Assembly: GCA_003250235.1 (NCBI GenBank)
Contig: QKGY01000319.1
Location: forward strand, 1-5,076
Length of the DNA: 5,076 nucleotides
Origin: Desulfuromonadaceae bacterium
Lineage (GTDB): Bacteria; Desulfobacterota; Desulfuromonadia; Desulfuromonadales; SZUA-540
Reading direction: 5' to 3'
Part shown: positions 1-5,002 of the stretch, one piece after another
Layout: each line of letters begins with the position of its first letter
Position numbering within the stretch: the first letter of the stretch is position 1
The notes under the pieces: generated by a model
Database searches by the model: none
The model's input: the letters and a program-made list of their open reading frames with translations, nothing else
Told to the model about the DNA's origin: nothing
Made by a program: the position numbers and the translations under genes

Positions 1-242
1 TCACCTTCGGGCGGCTCAACCTGATGGACGAGGAATTCGGATGGCCCGAACCGATGGACATTATCTTCTGCCGCAACGTGATCATTTATTTCGACAAGCC
101 GACGCAGGAGCGGCTGATGAACAAGTTCTGCCGCTACCTGAAACCGGGAGGGTATCTTTTTCTCGGCCATTCCGAATCCCTTCACGGCTACGATGTGCCG
201 CTGGAGCAGGTGGCACCCACCGTGTACAGGTATGTTCGATGA
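1..242 (+). CDS. cheR: Chemotaxis protein methyltransferase CheR, C-terminal part (5' truncated by window)
   Basis: This is the C-terminal ~80 residues of CheR, the cytoplasmic enzyme that uses S-adenosylmethionine to methylate glutamates on chemoreceptors. The reading frame enters from outside the window (first full codon at position 3) and ends at the TGA at 240-242. Family-typical segments are visible in order: a short 'LNLMD' strand, 'DIIFCRNVIIYFD' (the classic CheR stretch after the SAM-binding core), 'LKPGGYLFLGHSESL' and the ending 'PTVYRYVR'. No frame disruption is seen. The stop overlaps the start of cheD (ATGA), so the two are probably translationally coupled, and cheB follows, giving a receptor-modification module. 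The N-terminal helical domain and the SAM-binding loop lie upstream and cannot be judged. Confidence 0.97.
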   Translation, partial: TFGRLNLMDEEFGWPEPMDIIFCRNVIIYFDKPTQERLMNKFCRYLKPGGYLFLGHSESLHGYDVPLEQVAPTVYRYVR

Positions 243-715
243 GAACATCCCCCGGATCGCCCAACGCCTTCTTCCTCAAGCCGGCCGAGCTGCTCATTCT
301 CAAAGAGCCGGCGCTGGTTTCCACCGTGCTGGGCTCCTGTGTGGCGGTCACCTTTGTGAACCGGCGCACGGGGCTGGCGGCCATCTGCCATGCCCTTCTG
401 CCCGCAAGCCTTTCGGACAACTGCTTCAAGTTCGTCAACTGCGCCCTTGCCCACATGCTGGCGCAATTCGAAAGTAAGCAGATCGGCCGCAAGGAGATCG
501 AGGTCAAGGTGTTTGGCGGCGCGGACATGTTTCTCAATGCGGAACGCTCAACCAGCGGAACGGTGGGGGCCAAGAACATCCGGGCGGCCTTCGATTTTTT
601 GGAGGGTGCCGGCCTTGCTGTCGTCTCGTCCGATACCGGCGGAACCCGGGGGCGCAAGATTCTGTTCAACTCGCAATCAGGTGAAGTCTGGCTCAAGCGG
701 CTTGGGACGAAATGA
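239..715 (+). CDS. cheD: Chemoreceptor glutamine deamidase CheD
   Basis: A complete 158-residue CheD, which in the family converts specific receptor glutamines to glutamates and in many bacteria also interacts with CheC. The catalytic Cys is Cys34 in 'VLGSCVAV' and the catalytic His is His51 in 'ICHALLP'; their 17-residue spacing equals that of the characterised Thermotoga maritima enzyme (Cys27/His44, recalled). The position matching its Thr21 appears to be Ser28, a conservative change. The 'VKVFGGADMF' stretch and a 'VVSSDTGGTRGRKILFNSQSGEVWLKRL' C-terminal region (given here in two parts: SSDTGGTRGRKI and SGEVWLKRL) are also CheD hallmarks. The ATG at 239 is chosen because it overlaps the cheR stop (ATGA) and gives a normal-length protein. 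The same frame stays open further upstream, but that extension would lie inside cheR. No strong ribosome site is seen, which fits translational coupling. Confidence 0.96.
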   Translation: MRTSPGSPNAFFLKPAELLILKEPALVSTVLGSCVAVTFVNRRTGLAAICHALLPASLSDNCFKFVNCALAHMLAQFESKQIGRKEIEVKVFGGADMFLNAERSTSGTVGAKNIRAAFDFLEGAGLAVVSSDTGGTRGRKILFNSQSGEVWLKRLGTK

Positions 716-756
716 TTTTCACGCAGGGGTATGACAGATAACAACGGAGTTATCCC

Positions 757-1824
757 ATGAAGAAAAAAATCCGTGTTCTCGTTGTCGACGACTCGGCCCT
801 GGTACGCCAGACGCTGACGGAACTTCTGTCCTCCGACCCGGACATCGAAATCATGGCGGCGGCCGCCGACCCCTTCATTGCCGCGACACACCTGCAAAGT
901 GAAATTCCCGACGTCATTACCCTGGATGTGGAGATGCCGCGCATGGACGGCATCACCTTTTTGCAGAAGATCATGTCGCAGCACCCCATTCCGGTGGTGA
1001 TCTGCTCAAGCCTGACCGGCAAAGGGTCGGAGACGGCCCTCAAGGCGCTCGAATACGGTGCGGTAGAGATTATCGAGAAACCCCGGTTGGGGACCAAGCA
1101 GTTTCTCGAAGAGTCGCGGATTCGTATCTGTGACATTGTCAAAGCCGCCGCTTCGGCCCAGCTGCACCGCATCGTTGAACGAACCCTGAAGGTGACCCCG
1201 AAGCTGACGGCGGATGCCGTACTGCAGAAGCCCAACTCCAACGCCATGCTGCAGACCACGGAGAAGGTGGTCGTCGTCGGGGCCTCTACCGGGGGTACGG
1301 AGGCTCTTCGGGTCTTTCTCCAGGCCCTGCCCATGGACAGCCCCGGTGTCGTTGTTGTCCAGCATATGCCCGAGCAGTTTACCGCCAATTTTGCCAACCG
1401 GCTCAACAGCCTGTGTGCCGTCTCGGTTGCCGAAGCCAAAGACGGGGACTCGATCCTGCGAGGGCATGTGCTGATTGCCCCCGGCAATCGCCATATGCTG
1501 CTCAAGCGCAGCGGTGCCCGTTATTACGTGCAGATCAAGGACGGCCCTCTGGTCAGCCGGCATCGCCCGTCGGTCGATGTGCTGTTTCGCTCGGCGGCCC
1601 GCTACGCCGGCAAGAATGCGGTGGGCGTCATCATGACGGGGATGGGGGACGACGGGGCGCGCGGCATGCTGGAGATGAAAGAAGTCGGGGCCCGCAACCT
1701 GGCTCAGGACGAAGCGAGCTGCGTGGTCTTCGGAATGCCCCAGGAAGCCATCAAAGCAGCTGGCCTCAGCGGTGATTCGGTGGTGCCTGTAAGTCGGACC
1801 TATACTTTCAGCCCTGAGAGATGA
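757..1824 (+). CDS. cheB: Chemotaxis response regulator protein-glutamate methylesterase/deamidase CheB
   Basis: A complete 355-residue CheB, a cytoplasmic enzyme that removes receptor methyl groups (and can deamidate glutamines) when phosphorylated by CheA. Residues ~5-122 are the receiver: acidic pocket Asp11/Asp12, phosphoacceptor Asp57 in 'TLDVEMPRMDG', Ser84/Ser85 at the switch position and Lys108 in 'EKP'. A linker of roughly 45 residues leads to the esterase domain (~170-350). Its triad is intact: Ser177 in 'VGASTGG', His203 in 'VQHMP' and Asp299 in 'TGMGDDGA'. The Ser-His and Ser-Asp spacings (26 and 122) match those of E. coli CheB (164/190/286, recalled). The start is supported by GGAG at 746-749, seven bases before the ATG. 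The gene lies 41 bases after cheD and is the last clear gene of its operon; a 664-base gap follows. Confidence 0.98.
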   Translation: MKKKIRVLVVDDSALVRQTLTELLSSDPDIEIMAAAADPFIAATHLQSEIPDVITLDVEMPRMDGITFLQKIMSQHPIPVVICSSLTGKGSETALKALEYGAVEIIEKPRLGTKQFLEESRIRICDIVKAAASAQLHRIVERTLKVTPKLTADAVLQKPNSNAMLQTTEKVVVVGASTGGTEALRVFLQALPMDSPGVVVVQHMPEQFTANFANRLNSLCAVSVAEAKDGDSILRGHVLIAPGNRHMLLKRSGARYYVQIKDGPLVSRHRPSVDVLFRSAARYAGKNAVGVIMTGMGDDGARGMLEMKEVGARNLAQDEASCVVFGMPQEAIKAAGLSGDSVVPVSRTYTFSPER

Positions 1825-1864
1825 TTTTGCCAAGAGATAAGCGAAAAATCCAAATTGGTAAAAT
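1824..1864 (+). repeat. Inverted repeat at the cheB stop codon (weak 3'-end stem)
   Basis: ATTTTGCCAA (1824-1833) faces TTGGTAAAAT (1855-1864). The arms can form a 10-bp RNA stem with one G-U pair across a 21-base loop, and the left arm begins on the last base of the cheB stop. It sits where an operon-end structure would be expected, but the right arm is not followed by a T-run, so it is not a classical intrinsic terminator. The nearest T-run (TTTTTT, about 1900-1905) has no strong stem before it. It could be an mRNA-stabilising 3' structure or chance in AT-rich sequence. Confidence 0.3.
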
Positions 1865-2249
1865 GATTCGCTCCCTTGCTGACCGTGATCCGTCCGACTT
1901 TTTTCTGTTCGCGCATCCCTGTTTACAACCTGCTTCTTCCAGGGGGATGTCCGGGAAGTGCCGGCGATGGTCTTCGATGCCATCAGCCAGCATGAGTCGG
2001 GTACGTTGTCCATGATTTCCCTCAAAAGAACCGTAGCGAATCATTAAAGTCATCGAAGCCATTCATCACGTGTAACTCACGTCTCTTTCCCAACTCTCAT
2101 TTTCCAAGCTTCGCCATTCATCCAAAGATACCATGCGGCAACGTGTCGAGGCTGCGCTCCGCCTACCTCTGGGTAACCAGGGCGAGGAATTCTCAACCAA
2201 ACCCTCGTTAAATGTCTGAAAATACTGCCCTTAGACCCTCTTGGAAGGG
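1825..2249. other. Intergenic region without a convincing gene; possible gene debris
   Basis: No open frame here combines a ribosome site, plausible length and recognisable protein. A 64-codon + frame (1821-2015) starts inside the cheB stop and becomes Ser/Arg-rich in its second half. From about 1889 to 2045 the frame shifted by one base reads protein-like sequence (for example 'GDVREVPAMVFDAIS' then 'GTLSMISLKRTVANH') but has no start of its own and two upstream stops (1880 and 1886). This could be a decayed gene joined by a frameshift, but I recognise no family. Other structure: a direct repeat GCCATTCATC at 2058-2067 and 2113-2122, TCACGT repeated at 2066-2071 and 2077-2082, and a small hairpin at 2167-2182. 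A 28-codon frame at 2133-2219 lacks coding support. Confidence 0.5.
2167..2182 (+). other. Short hairpin with GNRA-type tetraloop
   Basis: CTCTGG (2167-2172) and CCAGGG (2177-2182) pair over six positions, one of them T-G, around a GTAA loop that would be a GNRA tetraloop in RNA. It stands alone in the gap and is not followed by a T-run, so it is not a terminator. It may be part of an undescribed transcript or be chance; I could not match the surroundings to a known riboswitch. Confidence 0.25.
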
Positions 2250-2265
2250 TGCAACCTAGGTTGCA
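2250..2265. promoter_or_regulatory. Perfect 16-bp palindrome, candidate upstream activator site 1
   Basis: TGCAACCTAGGTTGCA is identical to its reverse complement over all 16 bases. Its 12-bp core CAACCTAGGTTG recurs with one change 19 bases downstream. Such paired dyads are typical of binding sites for dimeric DNA-binding proteins. It is centred about 186 bases upstream of the predicted sigma-54 transcription start, within the usual range for enhancer-binding-protein sites. The regulator is unknown; a repressor site for another gene is possible. Confidence 0.55.
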
Positions 2266-2267
2266 TG

Positions 2268-2283
2268 ATCAACTTAGGTTGAT
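2268..2283. promoter_or_regulatory. Second palindromic element, candidate upstream activator site 2
   Basis: ATCAAC and GTTGAT form perfect six-base inverted arms around TTAG. The core CAACTTAGGTTG (2271-2282) differs at one base from the core of the preceding palindrome (2252-2263), with the same orientation and a 19-base centre-to-centre distance, so both would lie on nearly the same face of the helix. It is centred about 167 bases upstream of the predicted sigma-54 start. The duplication makes an operator function more likely than chance palindromy. Confidence 0.55.
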
Positions 2284-2380
2284 TTGCTTTAATTATCTGA
2301 AATTATTGAATATTTCGTTTTGGTCCGTGAGAACAATAACTTGAGTTCTATCCTTTGCTTGTAACCTGCCAAAGCAAATC
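2281..2380 (+). repeat. Distant inverted repeat with a competing nearer arm in AT-rich DNA
   Basis: GATTTGCTTT (2281-2290) is the exact reverse complement of AAAGCAAATC (2371-2380). A second copy of the left-arm core, TTTGCTT (2354-2360), can pair instead with AAGCAAA (2372-2378) across an 11-base loop, so the two stems exclude each other. The region 2281-2410 is about 31% GC by direct count, well below the flanking genes, and also carries AACAATAA(C/G)TTG twice (2332-2343 and 2390-2401). It lies upstream of the predicted sigma-54 start, so it would act mainly as DNA (bendable spacer or protein sites) unless transcription begins further upstream. Confidence 0.35.
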
Positions 2381-2417
2381 CTCTTGATAAACAATAAGTT
2401 GTAAGTTTTAAGCGAAC

Positions 2418-2433
2418 TGGCACTCCCCTTGCT
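2418..2433 (+). promoter_or_regulatory. Sigma-54 (RpoN) -24/-12 promoter
   Basis: TGGCAC-TCCCC-TTGCT matches the sigma-54 consensus TGGCAC-N5-TTGCW at every specified position; the invariant GG (2419-2420) and GC (2431-2432) are separated by the required 10 bases. Transcription should start near 2444, giving a leader of about 45 bases before the ATG at 2489. It faces the receiver-like/MCP/cheY/STAS/cheA operon. Sigma-54 promoters need an AAA+ enhancer-binding protein, and a candidate paired site is present at 2250-2283, separated by AT-rich DNA. The match alone makes chance unlikely; activity is inferred. Confidence 0.82.
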
Positions 2434-2488
2434 CTTATGCGGTATACGAAAGGTCTGTTAATGGGCCTATGGATACGGAGCATGGTGT

Positions 2489-2884
2489 ATGGAATTGAAG
2501 ACAATCTTTCTTTGCGATCTCAGTCAGGATGATATGCACGCCACGGGATTTCTGCTGGAGCTTGCCGGGTACAGGGTTCATTCCGTGAGCTGCCTTGAAG
2601 AAGCCGTGAACTGGTTCACCGTCTATGCCGAACAGGCACAAGAATTGTCTATGGTCCTTGTCTTGGGGGCTTGGGAGTTGCTGGAAAAATCTCCCTTGCT
2701 GGGTGCCCTCTGTCGTGAAAGGCACTCGAAGCCTGTTCTTGTCTTCGACTCCGCCAGGAGAATGAAGAAGTTGCTGACTTGGCACGAGGAAGGGATGAGC
2801 GGTGAGGATCTTCCTGACGCCCCGATGTGGGGGATTGTGAGCCTGGTTCGCAGGGTCATGGGGCCGAGTGAGGTCAGGCACTGA
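2489..2884 (+). CDS. Receiver-like protein lacking the phosphoacceptor Asp (pseudo-receiver)
   Basis: A 131-residue soluble protein, first gene after the sigma-54 promoter. The N-terminal half has CheY-like rhythm: strand 1 'TIFLCDLSQDD' with Asp10, helix 1 'FLLELAGY', 'RVHSVSCLEEAVNWF' resembling beta2-alpha2, a hydrophobic 'MVLVLGAW' at the beta3 position and 'KPVLVFDS' at beta4. Where the phosphoacceptor Asp should follow beta3 there is Leu59/Gly60, and no Lys lies at the expected distance after Ser88, so it should not be phosphorylated in the normal way. The last ~40 residues do not resemble the receiver C-terminus. The start has GGAG (2477-2480) eight bases upstream. Its stop lies one base before the chosen MCP start, so the genes are coupled and a partner role for the MCP complex is plausible. 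The receiver relationship is inferred by eye; the coding call is stronger than the function. Confidence 0.8.
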   Translation: MELKTIFLCDLSQDDMHATGFLLELAGYRVHSVSCLEEAVNWFTVYAEQAQELSMVLVLGAWELLEKSPLLGALCRERHSKPVLVFDSARRMKKLLTWHEEGMSGEDLPDAPMWGIVSLVRRVMGPSEVRH

Positions 2885-2885
2885 C

Positions 2886-4205
2886 ATGACGGATACGAAA
2901 CAAAGGGGTCTTATGGTGAAGAAAATCATGCGTATTCCGCACATGGCTGCATTCAGGATTCTGCCTGCCATCGGTAAGCGGTTCCAGGCTTTGGAACCAT
3001 ACCGGAAAGTACTTCTTGGGGTAACGATCCTTGTTCATGGTTCTCTGATCGTTGTTCTGGGAAACAGTTCTTCCTGGGGACCGGCAGGGCTTTCTCTAGC
3101 CGTGCTACTGGGATGGTGGATTTTTTCTTTCGGAACAGGAACTGCGGGCCTCGCCGAAGAGGGGCAGGAACTGGATCTGTTCCGTACAGGTGTTGAAACC
3201 CTGGAAAGGGAGACCAAAGATCTGTTTTCGGAGCTGTCTGCAACGTTCAATGACCAGTTTGCATGTATGAAAACGGAAAACACGCAGGTGCAGGGAATCC
3301 TCGATGATGCGATAAACCGCTTGGTACAGGGGTTCACAGGGTTGGATCAGCAGACCCGGGAGCAGAAAAATCTCGCCCTGTCTCTGACGGGTTCGGAAAA
3401 CGGCGGTGAAGGGGAGCAGAGCCTGACGGTATTTTTGGCGGAAATCGAAAAAGTGCTCCAGGGGTTTGTGGCGGCGGCGGAAAGAGACGCCCAGGTGGCC
3501 GAGAAGGTCATCGAAGAGATGAATCAAACCCATACCCGCTTCGCCGCTGTTCTGACGCAATTGGGTGAAATTCGCACGATTGCCCGGCAGACCAATATGC
3601 TGGCGCTCAACGCGGCGATCGAGGCAGCACGGGCCGGGCAGGCCGGCAAAGGGTTTGCGGTCGTGGCCGAAGAGGTTCGCAGTCTGTCAGAGCGCTCCAA
3701 CCGATTCAGTGACCATATCGGGGACGCTGTCAAGGGGATCTCCGAAAGCCTTCGGGGAACCGGAGTGGCGATGACGACCATGGCAGAGCAGGATGCGCAT
3801 CTGGTGGCGGATGCCCGTGGTCGTATCAGCACCCTGCTGCAAAAAACGCGGGATTTCGACGCCGAGGTTGACCGCTCCGCAGGGAAAATTTCGGATATCG
3901 CCGAAAACGTAACCCAGGAAGTGAGGTCCCTCGTAACGTCGTTGCAGTTCCAGGATATGGCGCATCAGGTCCTTGGACATGCCAACGGCCGTATACAGGT
4001 GCTTGAGACCGTCATGAAAGATCTTGCACAACTGCCTTTGAACGGAGGCAGCGACAGTCAGACGGGAAGCCAGATGGAATCCTGCAGTGCGCGGTTGTTG
4101 GCCTTTCAACAGGTTCTCAAAGATGCCGCCGCTCTGGTGGAAAACGCCCATCACAACCCTGTTTCGCAAATAACAATGGATGCCGGTTCAATAGAACTGT
4201 TCTGA
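2886..4205 (+). CDS. Methyl-accepting chemotaxis protein with two-helix membrane anchor and no sensor domain
   Basis: A 439-residue chemoreceptor that would control CheA through its cytoplasmic coiled-coil hairpin. After a basic N-terminus come two membrane helices (~42-59 and ~66-83) joined by only about six residues, so there is essentially no periplasmic sensor domain, and I see no HAMP domain. The hairpin tip, where CheA/CheW bind, is canonical: 'QTNMLALNAAIEAARAG' from Gln235, then 'GKGFAVVAEEVRSLSERS'. A 'LQFQDMAHQ' motif lies near 353-361. The tail ends 'SIELF', which resembles but does not match the CheR/CheB-tethering pentapeptide (NWETF type), lacking the Trp. Start choice is uncertain: ATG 2886 follows the preceding stop by one base; GTG 2868 would overlap that gene; ATG 2913 has AAGGGG just upstream. 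Input may be intramembrane, cytoplasmic or via a partner protein such as the upstream pseudo-receiver. Confidence 0.95.
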   Translation: MTDTKQRGLMVKKIMRIPHMAAFRILPAIGKRFQALEPYRKVLLGVTILVHGSLIVVLGNSSSWGPAGLSLAVLLGWWIFSFGTGTAGLAEEGQELDLFRTGVETLERETKDLFSELSATFNDQFACMKTENTQVQGILDDAINRLVQGFTGLDQQTREQKNLALSLTGSENGGEGEQSLTVFLAEIEKVLQGFVAAAERDAQVAEKVIEEMNQTHTRFAAVLTQLGEIRTIARQTNMLALNAAIEAARAGQAGKGFAVVAEEVRSLSERSNRFSDHIGDAVKGISESLRGTGVAMTTMAEQDAHLVADARGRISTLLQKTRDFDAEVDRSAGKISDIAENVTQEVRSLVTSLQFQDMAHQVLGHANGRIQVLETVMKDLAQLPLNGGSDSQTGSQMESCSARLLAFQQVLKDAAALVENAHHNPVSQITMDAGSIELF

Positions 4206-4230
4206 GGTGTTTTGGCTAAAGGAGTGACAG

Positions 4231-4593
4231 ATGAAAAAAATACTGGCCGCGGATGATTCAAGAACGATTTTACAGATGGTGGGATTCACCCTGAAAGGGG
4301 CGGGATACGATGTGATCGAGGCCCCCGATGGTCAAGCGGCCTTGAATCTGGCCCAAAAACAAGCCTTTGACCTTGTTATTACGGACCTTAACATGCCCGG
4401 ACTGGATGGAATTTCCCTGACCAAAGCGCTAAGGGGTTTGTCCAGTTATCGGTTTACGCCCATTCTCATGCTCACAACGGAAGCCGGTGAAAGTTTCAGA
4501 ACCAGAGGTAAGGCCGCCGGTGCAACCGGATGGCTGGTCAAACCGTTTGATCCCGGGATGCTCCTGGGTGTCGTTAAGAAACTCATCGGATAA
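4231..4593 (+). CDS. cheY: Single-domain response regulator, CheY
   Basis: A 120-residue stand-alone receiver, the usual diffusible output of CheA. All catalytic positions are present: Asp8/Asp9 in 'AADDS', phosphoacceptor Asp52 in 'VITDLNMPGLDG', Thr82 in 'LMLTTEA' and Lys104 in 'VKPF'. Trp101 takes the place of the aromatic switch residue (usually Tyr or Phe). No output domain is fused. AAAGGAG (4218-4224) lies six bases before the ATG, and the gene begins 25 bases after the MCP stop, so it is cotranscribed with it. In clusters of this arrangement CheY may act on the flagellar motor, pili or another output; the window does not tell which. Confidence 0.95.
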   Translation: MKKILAADDSRTILQMVGFTLKGAGYDVIEAPDGQAALNLAQKQAFDLVITDLNMPGLDGISLTKALRGLSSYRFTPILMLTTEAGESFRTRGKAAGATGWLVKPFDPGMLLGVVKKLIG

Positions 4594-4623
4594 GAGCGGG
4601 CAATTTCACGGGCAGGAGGCTTT

Positions 4624-4986
4624 ATGAGCCAGGTAGGGTATCGGGCGATTGCCAGGGAAGACGGGTCAACCGTTCTGCAGTTAACGGGCGCTTTGACCAT
4701 TCAGAATATCAGTGAAATGAAAAAAATCCTGCTGGAAGTTTTAAAGCAGGCCAGCACAGTACGGATTGACTGCTCCTTAGCGGAAAAGATGGATTTTTCC
4801 TGGCTGCAGTTGCTCTGCTCCGCTCATCGCAGTGCCCTGGTTGTCGGAAAATCCCTTGCCGTAGAAGCGCCTTATCCCGATGGGCTTCATGCGATAAAAA
4901 CAGAAGCCGGATTTGATCGGCACTGCAGCTGTCCCTTGAGCGACCGGGAGGATAACTGCATCTGGGTGGGTATCGGTCATGAATAA
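4624..4986 (+). CDS. STAS-domain protein of the chemotaxis operon
   Basis: A 120-residue protein with a STAS fold (anti-anti-sigma/MlaB-like): strand 'STVLQLTGALTIQNISEMKK', then 'STVRIDCSLAEKMDFSWLQLLCSAHRSA', given here by its key part 'MDFSWLQLL', with Asp57 and Ser59 at the site that is phosphorylated in SpoIIAA-type proteins. STAS domains usually act by protein-protein binding, often controlled by phosphorylation of that Ser. The tail carries His100, Cys101, Cys103 and Cys112 ('HCSC...NC'), a possible metal or redox site. AGGAGG (4614-4619) is four bases before the ATG, so translation should be strong. It lies between cheY and the cheA-like start, 30 bases after cheY, which points to a role in the signalling complex; no sigma-factor partner is visible. 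Function is inferred from the fold only. Confidence 0.88.
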   Translation: MSQVGYRAIAREDGSTVLQLTGALTIQNISEMKKILLEVLKQASTVRIDCSLAEKMDFSWLQLLCSAHRSALVVGKSLAVEAPYPDGLHAIKTEAGFDRHCSCPLSDREDNCIWVGIGHE

Positions 4987-5002
4987 CCGTGACGGAGGGT
5001 CG

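Noticed and set aside
731..760. Nine-codon frame ending ATGA on the cheB start, possible leader peptide
   Set aside because: The only purine-rich stretch (AGGGG 725-729) is one base from its ATG, too close for initiation, and cheB has its own well-spaced GGAG.
82..984. Long minus-strand open frame (300 codons) opposite cheR, cheD and the start of cheB
   Set aside because: It lies antisense to three clearly recognisable genes in high-GC DNA, which often leaves long shadow frames; its translation shows no recognisable domain.
1895..1910. T-run as an intrinsic terminator for the cheB operon
   Set aside because: No GC-rich stem of useful length precedes the T-run.
1006..2025. Long minus-strand open frame (339 codons) opposite cheB and the following gap
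   Set aside because: Most of it is antisense to an intact cheB with a full catalytic triad, and the translation is low-complexity with no family resemblance.
2140..2200. Possible cyclic-di-GMP (GEMM) riboswitch, suggested by GGTTACC on the minus strand
   Set aside because: The other conserved GEMM blocks are absent in either orientation, so the match is limited to a short common string.
2133..2219. 28-codon frame in the gap
   Set aside because: No ribosome site, no recognisable sequence, and it crosses a hairpin; chance length.
2381..2395. TTGATA-containing integration host factor site upstream of the sigma-54 promoter
   Set aside because: The partner CAA is present (2375-2377) but spaced two bases too far for the consensus, so it is only a half match.
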